A DNA stretch of 64,000 bases, taken from assembly GCA_963693005.1 (NCBI GenBank), contig OY843726.1:992001-1056000 (forward strand). The letters run 5' to 3'. Positions 1 to 8,432 of this stretch are shown piece by piece. Within the stretch, counting starts at the first letter, position 1, and the number at the start of each line of letters is the position of its first letter. The position numbers were made by a program, and so were the translations under genes. Below the pieces are notes generated by a model. That model searched no databases, was not told the DNA's origin, and saw only the letters and a program-made list of their open reading frames with translations. Source of the stretch: Bodonicaedibacter sp963693005. Lineage in GTDB: Bacteria > Pseudomonadota > Alphaproteobacteria > UBA6184.

Positions 1-1327
1 GGCTTCCTCCAATATCTTTTCCTAGTCCTAAAGGAAGTTGAAGTTGGGAGTTTTTGTAGTCTGTGCCAGATAGGATTTCTCGAAAGTAAACGGTTTGTCG
101 AGTTTCATTGGGTAGCTCAATTCCCATAGCGTTACGGCCAGGAACTACAGATACTCTGGCTGATGTAGCGCTCATAGATCTAGCAATGTCATCAGACAAG
201 CTAATAATTCGTGAAGACTTTACACCAGCAGCGGGCTCTAACTCATATAGAGTTACAACTGGACCCGGCAGGACCCTAAGAAGGCGGCCATTAACTCCAA
301 ATTCGCTTAAAACTTCCATCAAGCGGTCGGCATTGCCTTCGAGTGCTTTTTTTCCTAATCCTGGGTCTTTAGTTGTAGTTGAAGCTTTTGTTAATAAATC
401 TACAGAAGGTGGAACATATGTGGTGGTGTTTTTTCTTGGTATAGAGACTGCTTTTCTCGTATTATTTTTCTTTTTAAAGCTGGCAACTAGACTGGACTCT
501 TCTTTAAAATTTAAGTGGTCGGTTGTGTTAACGATGTCGGACGGATTGTGTTGCCAATCTGACGGGGGTTTTCTGAGTTTTTTGGCAATTAAGACGTAGA
601 ATGCATGACAGAGAAATCGCAGGACTAAAATTGTATAGAAAACAATGTTGATTACTCCAGTTTTGAGAAGCGACAAGCTTTTTCGAATTTGTGTGTTTGA
701 AAAACCAAGAGATAAAATCAACAAGCTAAGAGCCAAAAGCGTAAAAGCGATAGTTAAGGCAAAGTAAGTATATCTTGGCAAGGAAAGCAATGTCGAGTCA
801 AGTTTTATTACCATAGCTGAGCCAATTGCGCCACCTGAACCAGAAGAAAATATGGGGTGGAGTGTTGACAGAAAAAGTGAGTCTAGCTTTGCTGCAAGCA
901 TCGAAATTAATACGATGGCGGCTAAGAAGAGTATAAGTCTGAGCTTTAGGTGAGATATGCGTTTTCGAAGCAACATCAACACCCCCCAATTCACAAGTGT
1001 TAAAGCATAAACAAAGGCTGAAACTCCAAAAATCTGCAGAAAAAAATCCGTTTGATAATTTAAAGCGTAGAGTAACCAAGAAGAGTTGGGTGCGGAGGTT
1101 ATAACTCTTCCCCATGAAGGGGCTTTGGCGTTATAAAGTAAGAAGCCGGCTAAGAGACTGAATGCAAGAAGTAGGCAAAAAACACCCCAAATATAAGGCT
1201 TAGACCATTTGTAGGCAAAGTGAATTGCTTTTCGAGGAGCACTTTTTTTTCTATAACTTTCTGGAATGTATAGTTTTTGTTTTTCTTGATGACGAGTAGC
1301 ACCTTTGCGCTTTGATCGCTGTGTCAT
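1..1327 (-). CDS. ftsK: DNA translocase FtsK, N-terminal part (cut by window edge)
   Basis: The reading frame runs from an ATG at 1327 off the left edge with 442 complete codons and no stop. FtsK pumps chromosomal DNA at the division septum and helps Xer dimer resolution. Visible here are about four hydrophobic membrane segments (roughly residues 46-67, 97-118, 130-148 and 186-210), a linker, and the start of the motor alpha domain with YELEPAAGVKSSRI, SVVPGRNAMGIELPN and LPLGLGKDIGG. The Walker A loop lies beyond the edge. The linker is short compared with many FtsK proteins. An AAAGGGA stretch lies about 12 nt before the ATG and could be the ribosome binding site. The window also carries a Xer recombinase gene at 49666-50592, the usual partner system. 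Confidence 0.93.
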   Translation of the reverse strand, partial: MTQRSKRKGATRHQEKQKLYIPESYRKKSAPRKAIHFAYKWSKPYIWGVFCLLLAFSLLAGFLLYNAKAPSWGRVITSAPNSSWLLYALNYQTDFFLQIFGVSAFVYALTLVNWGVLMLLRKRISHLKLRLILFLAAIVLISMLAAKLDSLFLSTLHPIFSSGSGGAIGSAMVIKLDSTLLSLPRYTYFALTIAFTLLALSLLILSLGFSNTQIRKSLSLLKTGVINIVFYTILVLRFLCHAFYVLIAKKLRKPPSDWQHNPSDIVNTTDHLNFKEESSLVASFKKKNNTRKAVSIPRKNTTTYVPPSVDLLTKASTTTKDPGLGKKALEGNADRLMEVLSEFGVNGRLLRVLPGPVVTLYELEPAAGVKSSRIISLSDDIARSMSATSARVSVVPGRNAMGIELPNETRQTVYFREILSGTDYKNSQLQLPLGLGKDIGGS

Positions 1328-1415
1328 AAAATGCGTAACATCCCTTTGAATTCAGGGTATAATATACCTAAATTAAGAGCACACATCAAGTTTTGTCAAT
1401 ATTTTGATTTGTCCG

Positions 1416-2648
1416 TTAATGATTTATTCCATGAAGTTCTTCTTGCAACCAGTTACGCAAGCTTTCATCGAAACGGTTTTCGTTCTGTAGACCCGTGACT
1501 TTGGGGGATTCTTTGGAATAAACTGCCGCAGGTACAAGTTGAGAATAAGTTGTTAAATTTCCTTCAGAGTATGCTCCGTTTAAAGACTTGTAAGCGTCTA
1601 AATTTTGTGAAGACAGAGTAGCAGCCCAATAAGAAAAAGCATAAATTGATGAGCTTGGGAGGGCAGCACCTGAAGCTTGTATTCCGGTATATATTGTGGA
1701 ACGCTCTTTTCGGAATTGAGTTTTGTCAGAAGTGGTTTGTGAGGAGTTTAAACCATCAACGCAAGTTTGAAGTATTTTTTCATTATATTGTTTTGTTATT
1801 GACGTTGGATCAATTAGGTCAACACGCCCATCTTTATGAGCAACCACAACAACAAAATTTTGCTGGTTACCGGCAGTGACTCTAATGATAGATGCATAAA
1901 CTTCTTTTGTAGACTTTTGATGAAACTTATCTAAAGTGGGGCGTATCCAAACATCAGTTAAGTCGGATGGCGCAAATTTAACGCTATTGGGAAGTTCTTC
2001 AGAGGCAGAAACATTCATAACTCGCAAGTTTTCTAAGTTTTGACTTTTGATACTAATTTCAGGATTATCAATCAAGAAGCGCATTTGTAGTGCAAGTATA
2101 GCCTCTTCAGTTAATTCGGATGAGCGTTGAGAAATTTCGTCGAACGAGGACTGAGAGTTAAGCAAAGCTTCCTCTTCTTTAAAAAACACACTGCTTTTTT
2201 TTCGGAGAGAAAGAGTATTTCCGTCTTGAATACCCCAGCGTTGTTTTAATTGTCTGTATTTAGCTTTGTAGGCATTTAAATCTGTATTTTTAGAAAAATT
2301 TATTGTTTCTATGAGTGTTTCTTCGGGAGTTTTTCCCTCTGTGACAGATATAGTTTTAGGTTTTTTTCGCATCTCTATGGGAGGGGGGGAAGAAAAATAG
2401 GTTGGGTGTGCAGGAGTCTTAGTTTTGCTTTCTAGGGGGGCCGTATCAAAAAAATCCTTAAATATTTGTGAAAAATTTTCTAACCAGAAAAGGGAGGGTT
2501 GAGAGATAGCTTCTGCGTCTTCTTTTGTAAGAGCTCGGGCCTCTAAGGAAGAAGTAATTAGTAAAATGCTAACGCTTGCGTGCCGTAATAGTAGGGTAAA
2601 TGCAGTGAGTATCGTTGTGTATTTCAAGAACTTCAAAACCGGCCTCAT
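1416..2648 (-). CDS. Orphan exported protein, 410 aa
   Basis: I do not recognise this protein. The N terminus has basic residues followed by a hydrophobic run (about residues 12-35) that looks like a signal peptide or anchor ending near SSLEARA. The rest is soluble and rich in Ser, Glu and Lys. Near residues 255-360 there is a beta-rich stretch (FVVVVAHKDGRVDLIDP) and then a helix-like part (SSSIYAFSYWAATL). This faintly recalls the layout of Ulp1/C48 cysteine peptidases, but no catalytic Cys or His-Trp pair is in place, so I do not call a peptidase. The ATG at 2648 lies inside the upstream methyltransferase-like gene, giving an 80-nt overlap. No in-frame ATG, GTG or TTG is apparent in the hydrophobic stretch after it, and no strong ribosome site precedes it, so translational coupling is likely. 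Confidence 0.72.
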   Translation of the reverse strand: MRPVLKFLKYTTILTAFTLLLRHASVSILLITSSLEARALTKEDAEAISQPSLFWLENFSQIFKDFFDTAPLESKTKTPAHPTYFSSPPPIEMRKKPKTISVTEGKTPEETLIETINFSKNTDLNAYKAKYRQLKQRWGIQDGNTLSLRKKSSVFFKEEEALLNSQSSFDEISQRSSELTEEAILALQMRFLIDNPEISIKSQNLENLRVMNVSASEELPNSVKFAPSDLTDVWIRPTLDKFHQKSTKEVYASIIRVTAGNQQNFVVVVAHKDGRVDLIDPTSITKQYNEKILQTCVDGLNSSQTTSDKTQFRKERSTIYTGIQASGAALPSSSIYAFSYWAATLSSQNLDAYKSLNGAYSEGNLTTYSQLVPAAVYSKESPKVTGLQNENRFDESLRNWLQEELHGINH

Positions 2649-3447
2649 GTAAAAGTTGTTGCATTTCTTCTTCTGTTCGGGCTGCGGGATGAAAGTCTAA
2701 AATGTCTTCGAAAATACAGTGTTCTTTTAAAACATCCTCGGCATAAATGTCCTTCCATGTAGAGGCATATACATCTACCAAAGGTGAAGGAGTAAAAAAG
2801 CTGGAAACAAGCACACCATTCTTGGTAAGAGCTGAGTGAAATTTTTTTAGTAACTCCACAACCTTACTGGAGCTATGTTCCATAACACTTAGTCTGTTGC
2901 TTAATATCACATTGTGTTGATTTCTATCATCTAGTAGCCATATATTTTTTTTTAACAGAAAAAGGTTAACTTTTTCTTGATCTACAAGCGGTTGCATTTG
3001 TTGTTCTGCTTTTACTAACCCGGATACGTCGCGATCATATCCAACGATTTTAACTTTATTTAATTTTGAATAGTCAAGTTCTGCAACTTTTGAAATAACA
3101 CCACAAGGCATTACTCCTAGAGTAACTCCTGACTTTAATAAAGACTGTAAGATTGATTTTGTAATGTTATATCGCTCTCTTGCCGCTTTTATTCTTGGGG
3201 CCTTTGACAGAAACCAATTTTCTAAATTATGGTCTGTTGGAGAAGTGTCGTGATGGCAGATATAATCAACCGAAGATGAAGTTAGGCCACAGGAGATCAT
3301 CATGGTTTTTCCTAGCTCAAATTGCTTGAGTTGTCGAGTAAGGTCGATAACGTCTGGTATAGGTAAGGTTAATTTTTCATTAAGGTAAATTTGTTGAATA
3401 GTTCCCTCTACTAGGGCGTCTATGTTTACTTTCGTAGACAGTGTCAT
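2569..3447 (-). CDS. Class I SAM-methyltransferase-like protein, 292 aa
   Basis: The fold pattern of a class I S-adenosylmethionine methyltransferase is visible: a glycine-poor motif I at about residues 110-122 (LGVMPCGVISKVAEL) followed by a strand ending in acidic residues (VKIVGYDRD), then an ILSNRLSVMEH segment and LTKNGVLVSSFFTPSP, which match the motif IV and V regions. The C terminus (EAGFEVLEIHND) is typical of the last strands of such enzymes. The usual GxGxG is replaced by PCG, seen in some divergent bacterial methyltransferases. The substrate cannot be told. The ATG at 3447 is preferred over an in-frame TTG at 3456. Its last 80 nt also encode the start of the exported protein downstream, which suggests co-expression. 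Confidence 0.7.
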   Translation of the reverse strand: MTLSTKVNIDALVEGTIQQIYLNEKLTLPIPDVIDLTRQLKQFELGKTMMISCGLTSSSVDYICHHDTSPTDHNLENWFLSKAPRIKAARERYNITKSILQSLLKSGVTLGVMPCGVISKVAELDYSKLNKVKIVGYDRDVSGLVKAEQQMQPLVDQEKVNLFLLKKNIWLLDDRNQHNVILSNRLSVMEHSSSKVVELLKKFHSALTKNGVLVSSFFTPSPLVDVYASTWKDIYAEDVLKEHCIFEDILDFHPAARTEEEMQQLLHEAGFEVLEIHNDTHCIYPTITARKR

Positions 3448-3456
3448 TATTATCAA

Positions 3457-3792
3457 CTTTGCAATACAATCTCAAATGAAACCTAACCTGATTTAAGTTT
3501 AAGTACAAGTTGATTTGTATAATTTTTATGGAAGCCTATTTTTATTAAGTATTCTTAGCCGGATATTAGACAAAGCGTAAAGTTTTCTTTATATGAACGT
3601 TTGAAAATTATTTTAGCAAGAGAGTATAATAGGGAAAAATATTAGGGTATACAAATAACATGTATAATGAATGGTTTTTACACTTGTTAGTTTAATTTTT
3701 GTTCCATGAGGAGTTTTGGACTGGATATGCGTGGCTTAATGCATGAAAAATAGCCAAACTTAGGAGTTCACTATAGGGTGAAACTTAAAAAA
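3457..3792. other. 336-nt stretch without a convincing protein gene
   Basis: No ORF of credible size is seen on either strand. On the plus strand there is a good sigma70-like match, TTGAAA, 18 nt, TATAAT (3601-3630), and a second TATAAT at 3663-3668, but no plus-strand protein gene follows. A small inverted repeat (GTTCAC and GTGAAAC, 3766-3784) lies just beyond the stop of the 52-codon gene. The region presumably also holds the promoter of the methyltransferase-like gene. Confidence 0.5.
3601..3630 (+). promoter_or_regulatory. Candidate sigma70 promoter with no downstream gene
   Basis: TTGAAA at 3601-3606 and a perfect TATAAT at 3625-3630 are separated by 18 nt. The transcript would start near 3637 and run into a gene-poor stretch and then antisense to the 52-codon gene. 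Base composition alone can produce such matches in AT-rich DNA. Confidence 0.35.
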
Positions 3793-3951
3793 TTAGGCGT
3801 CTTCTAGTTCTGTTTCTTTGGTAGTTTCAATAGTTTGGATTAGGGCAGGAGTAATGGTCTCTGTCTGTGTGTTGTTTTGTCCTTTTGCATCTATAGGGCA
3901 TAGCAAAACGGAAGATACAAGAAATCCAGTTTGTAAAGAGTTGCTAGCCAT
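3793..3951 (-). CDS. Small exported peptide, 52 aa
   Basis: A 52-codon ORF from an ATG at 3951 to a TAA at 3793. It begins MASNSLQTGFLVSSVLLCPI with a weak signal-peptide-like hydrophobic core ending near DAKG, followed by a Thr/Glu-rich hydrophilic tail ending in ETELEDA. Support for a real gene: an AGGAAGG ribosome site lies 8 nt before the ATG (plus-strand 3959-3965), and a promoter TTGACT, 17 nt, CATATT lies just upstream (4007 to 3979). It sits alone between the methyltransferase-like gene and rnd. The family is unknown. The Cys at residue 18 might make it a lipoprotein-like peptide, but no clear lipobox is present. Confidence 0.6.
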   Translation of the reverse strand: MASNSLQTGFLVSSVLLCPIDAKGQNNTQTETITPALIQTIETTKETELEDA

Positions 3952-3978
3952 GGAACTGCCTTCCTAAAGAATGGGGTG

Positions 3979-4007
3979 AATATGAAGTATTTAAGTTTAA
4001 AAGTCAA
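3979..4007 (-). promoter_or_regulatory. Promoter of the 52-codon gene
   Basis: On the minus strand, TTGACT (4007-4002) and CATATT (3984-3979) are spaced by exactly 17 nt. A start of transcription near 3972 would give a leader of about 20 nt that contains the AGGAAGG ribosome site. Confidence 0.55.
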
Positions 4008-4121
4008 GATTTTTTTGCCAGTGTTTTTTTTATAGATGAGAGCACTTAGTTTGGGAGTGAGTGTGTTAAAACGATAGGAGTGATATACTGAAGATGATTT
4101 TGCAATAATTGTAAGGCTGGG

Positions 4122-4152
4122 TATACTTTGAGGCGCTTTGCCCCAAAGTATA
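4122..4152 (-). terminator. Stem-loop after rnd
   Basis: TATACTTTG (4122-4130) and CAAAGTATA (4144-4152) form a 9-bp stem, with inner GG/CC pairing. It lies just beyond the rnd stop codon (4160). There is no T-run after it on the minus strand, so it may act as an RNA 3'-end stabiliser rather than a classical terminator. Confidence 0.4.
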
Positions 4153-4159
4153 GAATTAG

Positions 4160-4798
4160 TTAAATACGCGTTTTAGAGCTGAGTGTATGTGAGAACAAAT
4201 CTTCATCAGCCATTCCGAGGATATCTAATAGGGCGCGAGTATTTAAGAATTCAAAGCAGTTGTTTGCAATTTCGGTACGGTGTTCTCTGCGAAGCAGAAG
4301 ATCAAACTTTTCTTTTAAAGCATGCAAATGAATGACATCTGTGGCGGCATACTCCATTTGCTCTTCACGTAAGGTGTCTGCACCCCAGTCAGAAGTTTGC
4401 TCAGTTTTAGACAGATCAATATTGAGGAGAGTTTTACACAAATCTTTTAGCCCGTGTCTATTTGTATAGGTGCGAGTAAGATAAGAGGCAATTTTTGTAC
4501 AATAGACAGACTTCACCTGAACTTTAAGGTATGCTTGAATCATCATGACGTCGAATCGAGCAAAATGAAATATTTTAAGCGTTTTTTCATCGGTCATAAT
4601 GCGCTTTAAATTAGGCGCATCAAACGTGGAGTTTGCCTTGAAGTGTACTAGGTGTACGTTCTGATCTGAGTCGGATAGTTGCACTAGGCATAGCCGATCT
4701 CGGTTAACATTTAACCCCATGGCTTCAGTATCTATTGCAACACTGCCTTGAAAGTGGGTGTCGATAGGTAAGTCATCAATATGGTAGCTAATCTTCAT
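4160..4798 (-). CDS. rnd: Ribonuclease D-type 3'-5' exonuclease, short form
   Basis: A 212-aa DEDDy exonuclease. Exo I residues are D23 and E25 (AIDTEAMGL), Exo II is FHFARFD with D83, and Exo III is YAATDVIHL with Y150 and D154. These bind the two metal ions used to trim tRNA 3' ends and other RNA. The HRDC domains of the long E. coli enzyme are missing, which is the usual short form in alphaproteobacteria. The start overlaps the end of the PBP1A gene by 4 nt (ATGA), so it is the last gene of the acpP-to-rnd operon. A close relative acting on DNA cannot be fully excluded. Confidence 0.85.
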   Translation of the reverse strand: MKISYHIDDLPIDTHFQGSVAIDTEAMGLNVNRDRLCLVQLSDSDQNVHLVHFKANSTFDAPNLKRIMTDEKTLKIFHFARFDVMMIQAYLKVQVKSVYCTKIASYLTRTYTNRHGLKDLCKTLLNIDLSKTEQTSDWGADTLREEQMEYAATDVIHLHALKEKFDLLLRREHRTEIANNCFEFLNTRALLDILGMADEDLFSHTLSSKTRI

Positions 4799-6771
4799 TT
4801 ATCTGTTTCCTCTTCATCATTCATTGTATTATTTAAGTTAGATTCAATCGTGTCTGTTGCACTTGGTTCTAACAAATTTAAGGCAGAGTTTCCATGATAT
4901 TTTATAGCAGTGGGGGCGGGCTCTAGCCGTGCAGGCTGATGAGAGTGGGGTGAGTGTTGAACCCATTCGTCATGGTACATTTTCCAGGCTTCAGCAGGAA
5001 TCATTCCTCCGACGACCCGTTTTGTTGGTGAGTAGTTATCGTTACCTATCCAGATTCCTGTTATAGGTCCAGAGCTTTGTTTTACATATCCAACAAACCA
5101 GCCATCTCGATATTGTTGGCTAGTTCCACTTTTTCCCGCAGAAGGAATATTATTTTGTAGCTTTGATCGTTTGCTAGTTCCATATTTTACGGCAGAGGTT
5201 AATAATTGATCAATTTGGCGCGAAACCTCTGGTTTTAAGAGCCTTTTTTGAAGAGGTTGTCCAGCTCTATACAAAGTTTTGTTAGTGTTTTTATCTCGAA
5301 TTTCAATAATACCATGTGGGTATATTTCACACCCCCCGTTTGCAATTACTCCATAAGCAGACGTTAGATTAAACAAAGAAACTTCGCCAGATCCTAAGGC
5401 AAGCGTTAAGTTGTGCGCAAGTCTAGTTTTTATGCCTAGGCGACGGGCGAGTTTTACTAAGGGCTTGACACCTACTTGGTATAATAACTTAACGGTGATT
5501 GTATTGCTAGAGTAGGCGAGGGCATCCTCGAGTGTTAAATCACCTCTGTACTGATTATAGATGTTTTTTGGCGCCCATTTCCCATAAGATTGCACTTTGT
5601 CATTCATGACATCTGTAGGGGAAAAGCCGTTCTCGAAGGCTGCTATGTAGACAAAGGGTTTAAATGCTGAGCCAGGTTGGCGCAATGCTTGAGTCGCACG
5701 ATTAAAGGGGCTTTTTGCGTAATTTTCACCTCCGATCATAGCTAAGATTTCGCCATTTGTTGACATAGAAATAAGCGCCATTTGCTCTAAGTTTCGATCT
5801 TTCGAGTAAGTATCTATGACGTGTCTGACAGTTTTGTGCGCAGCCGCTTGTGCCTTTATATTCAAAGAAGTAACTACGACTAAATCTTTGTCAATGTGTC
5901 CAAGATAGTTAGGGAGAGAGTCCATAACCCAATCAGTGAAATATCTGTAGATACTAGTATTGATTTTTCGATTAAATAAACGGTCTTTGCCAAGTTTGAT
6001 CTCAATATTGGCGGCAGGTTGAGAGATGAAGTTTTGTGATACCATTCGTTGAATTACTACTTCGGCCCGCTTGGCAGAATCTTGGGGGTGGCGAAGAGGA
6101 TTGTAACGAGTCGGGGCTTTTAGCATTCCCGCTAAGATTGCGGACTCAAATACACTGAGTTCATGAAGTTGTTTGAAGAAATAACGTTGAGCGGCTGCGT
6201 CGAACCCATAGACTCCGGCTCCAAAATCAATTCGGTTAAGGTAAATGGATAAAATTTGATTTTTTGTAAACTGATATTCTAACCAAGCAGAAAGAAAGAG
6301 CTCTTGCACTTTTCTGCGCATAGATCGGTCAGTATAGTGAAATTTCCCCTGGGATAATAGGAAGTTTTTTGCAAGCTGTTGGGTGATGCTACTGCCGCCT
6401 TGTACTACTTGTTTTCGGACTATATTGTTGTAAGAAGCACGCCCAAAGGCAAAAAAGTCAATGCCTATATGAGAGTAGAATCGGTGATCTTCAATGGCAA
6501 CAACAGCTTGTGGAATATGTTTTGGAAGTGAATTTAGAGTAATAGTGTTTCCGTATAAATCACCATATGTAGAAAGCAGGTCACCGTCACGGGTTAGCAT
6601 AGTAATGCTTGGTTTTCGTTCGGCTTCAGTGAGTGAATTAATACTGGGTAGATCGTAAGAGTACCAGAAGATTATTAGCAAAATGATAAAGATAGCACCA
6701 CACAACAGCCTGACTGACCATGCTTTGAGGTTGGTTTTGCGCGAGTAAGGAGTCTTATTCAGCCTGGGCAT
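4795..6771 (-). CDS. mrcA: Penicillin-binding protein 1A family, bifunctional transglycosylase/transpeptidase
   Basis: A 658-aa class A PBP that polymerises and cross-links peptidoglycan in the periplasm. There is one membrane anchor (about residues 20-38). The GT51 transglycosylase domain follows with EDHRFYSH (catalytic Glu at 94) and QGGSSITQQLAKN near 124-136. The transpeptidase domain has SAFK (Ser368, Lys371), SSN at 421-423 and KSGTS at 547-551, so all beta-lactam-target motifs are intact. It is shorter than E. coli PBP1A (about 850 aa), so the symbol marks the family, not strict orthology. The start overlaps gmk by 17 nt. The C-terminal tail is Asn/Glu-rich and low in complexity. Confidence 0.9.
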   Translation of the reverse strand: MPRLNKTPYSRKTNLKAWSVRLLCGAIFIILLIIFWYSYDLPSINSLTEAERKPSITMLTRDGDLLSTYGDLYGNTITLNSLPKHIPQAVVAIEDHRFYSHIGIDFFAFGRASYNNIVRKQVVQGGSSITQQLAKNFLLSQGKFHYTDRSMRRKVQELFLSAWLEYQFTKNQILSIYLNRIDFGAGVYGFDAAAQRYFFKQLHELSVFESAILAGMLKAPTRYNPLRHPQDSAKRAEVVIQRMVSQNFISQPAANIEIKLGKDRLFNRKINTSIYRYFTDWVMDSLPNYLGHIDKDLVVVTSLNIKAQAAAHKTVRHVIDTYSKDRNLEQMALISMSTNGEILAMIGGENYAKSPFNRATQALRQPGSAFKPFVYIAAFENGFSPTDVMNDKVQSYGKWAPKNIYNQYRGDLTLEDALAYSSNTITVKLLYQVGVKPLVKLARRLGIKTRLAHNLTLALGSGEVSLFNLTSAYGVIANGGCEIYPHGIIEIRDKNTNKTLYRAGQPLQKRLLKPEVSRQIDQLLTSAVKYGTSKRSKLQNNIPSAGKSGTSQQYRDGWFVGYVKQSSGPITGIWIGNDNYSPTKRVVGGMIPAEAWKMYHDEWVQHSPHSHQPARLEPAPTAIKYHGNSALNLLEPSATDTIESNLNNTMNDEEETDK

Positions 6772-7414
6772 AGGCCTTTCCCTGTTCTAATAAGATATTA
6801 ACAAAATTGGATAAAGTTGATTGGCGGTGGCGTTTTTGACGCTCTACCTGGATGATGTCATATACTTTTTCAATGGTAGGGTCAAGATCCTTATTCATTA
6901 CGACATAGTCGTAATCAGCCCAAAAGCTAATTTCACTAGTTGCTTTTTGAAGGCGAGTGTTGATGATGTTATCAGTTTCTGTGCGCCGTCCAATAAGGCG
7001 ATTTTTTAAGTCGTTAAAACTGGGAGGAAGAATAAATATAGAGAGTATATCGTCGGGGTAAGTTTCCATTAGCTGTTTGGTTCCCTGGCCATCGATCACA
7101 AACAAGGTGTCTGTTCCATTATCTAATGCTGTATCGATAGTTGCTTTAAATGTCCCATAACAATTGCCAAATAACTCTGCATGTTCAGCAAAATCGGCAT
7201 TGTTTAATTTAGTTATAAAGTCTTGCTGAGTTAGAAAGAAATAGTCTTGGCCGTTAATCTCTTGTGGACGAGGTGGGCGAGTAGTCGCTGAGATTGAGCG
7301 TTGAATATGTTGATCTCTTTGTAGAAGTGCGGTTGCAATTGTTGTTTTTCCAGCGCCAGATGGGGCGGATATAATAATTAACATGCCGCGTCTTTTGTGT
7401 GATGAGTTATTCAT
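6755..7414 (-). CDS. gmk: Guanylate kinase
   Basis: A 219-aa enzyme converting GMP to GDP with ATP in the cytoplasm. The P-loop SAPSGAGKTT is at residues 16-25. The GMP-binding part (SISATTRPPRPQEINGQDYF) follows, and the lid (RLIGRRTETDNIINTRL) is recognisable. The start ATG lies in the end of mltG (8-nt overlap) behind a CAGGAAA ribosome site. The neighbouring yicC gene that often precedes gmk in proteobacteria is absent here. Confidence 0.95.
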   Translation of the reverse strand: MNNSSHKRRGMLIIISAPSGAGKTTIATALLQRDQHIQRSISATTRPPRPQEINGQDYFFLTQQDFITKLNNADFAEHAELFGNCYGTFKATIDTALDNGTDTLFVIDGQGTKQLMETYPDDILSIFILPPSFNDLKNRLIGRRTETDNIINTRLQKATSEISFWADYDYVVMNKDLDPTIEKVYDIIQVERQKRHRQSTLSNFVNILLEQGKAYAQAE

Positions 7415-8432
7415 GTGAGGATTTCCTGAGGAGTTTGAGATGCTGGTTGATATAGTTTACGTGATCATGGTATGTGCGTGAAAAATGGTGGTTTGTTTTA
7501 TCTGAGGTGAGAACAAAGTATAATTCATTATGAAGTTGAGGGTGAGTCGCTGCCTTTAGAGCACTTAGCCCAGGGCAGCAAATTGGCCCTTTAGGTAAGC
7601 CATGACGACGATAGGTGTTGTAGTCAGAGTCGATTTTTAGGTCATCTTTTTTTAAATTGCGATTGAGGCGATATTTTCCCTCGGTGAGTGCGTATACAAC
7701 AGTGGGGTCAGACTGTAATCGCATGCGTTTTTTGAGGCGATTGACGAATACACCAGCAATTCTGGGCATTTCTTGAGGTGTTGCGGCTTCTCGTTCAAGC
7801 AGTGATGCAAAAATAATGAGATCTTGGGGTGTTTTTATGTATGGGTTTTGATTTTTTGAGAAGAGTTTGAGGGTGGTTTGAGCCATGTTTGAGCTCATCA
7901 TTTTGATGAAGTCTGACCGGTTGTGATTCTTGTAAAAATGGTAAGTGTCAGGAAAAAGCGAACCTTCGGGTGGGGCTTGGAGAAGTTCGCCAGAAAGTTT
8001 AGGATTAGCACCTAGAGATTGCAGAATTTCTTGGGTATATATCCCCTCGGGGAAAGTCAGCTTGTGTAATATTAAAGATGATCCATCATTCAATATTTGA
8101 ATTACGTCTCTGGGGGTTGCGTTTTGTGGTATTTGGTATTCTCCCGCAAGTATTTGCGTGGAGCCATTGAACAAGAAGGCACCAGAAAGCGAAATGAAGT
8201 GATGAGGTAAGATTTTTTTTCTGTGCAGTCGTTTTAAAACTGTGCGGGTGCTTTCTCCCTTATGAACTGTAATTACGGAGTTAGATTTAACGTAAGGAGA
8301 TGTGTACACCCAAAAACATAGAAAACTAAGGAGGGATAGAAACAGTAAAAAACTGAGCTTTAACCATAAGAAAAAAGAGCGCAAATTTTTTCTTGCGCTC
8401 GATGAGTTAGGGGAAGTAAGAAGTTTAGCCAT
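7407..8432 (-). CDS. mltG: Endolytic murein transglycosylase MltG
   Basis: A 341-aa inner-membrane protein of the YceG/MltG family that cuts nascent glycan strands and so sets their length. One membrane segment lies near residues 22-44. The YceG domain contains IIFASLLEREA, with the Glu expected to be catalytic, and MRLQSDPTVVYAL. The ATG at 8432 is chosen because it overlaps the fabF stop by 8 nt (ATGGCTAA). A longer in-frame start at 8501 would lie deep inside fabF and adds 23 residues of no family character. Confidence 0.9.
   Translation of the reverse strand: MAKLLTSPNSSSARKNLRSFFLWLKLSFLLFLSLLSFLCFWVYTSPYVKSNSVITVHKGESTRTVLKRLHRKKILPHHFISLSGAFLFNGSTQILAGEYQIPQNATPRDVIQILNDGSSLILHKLTFPEGIYTQEILQSLGANPKLSGELLQAPPEGSLFPDTYHFYKNHNRSDFIKMMSSNMAQTTLKLFSKNQNPYIKTPQDLIIFASLLEREAATPQEMPRIAGVFVNRLKKRMRLQSDPTVVYALTEGKYRLNRNLKKDDLKIDSDYNTYRRHGLPKGPICCPGLSALKAATHPQLHNELYFVLTSDKTNHHFSRTYHDHVNYINQHLKLLRKSSHE

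Noticed and set aside
108..599. Plus-strand ORF of 163 codons antisense to ftsK
   Set aside because: No family character; the minus strand here reads as a good FtsK sequence.
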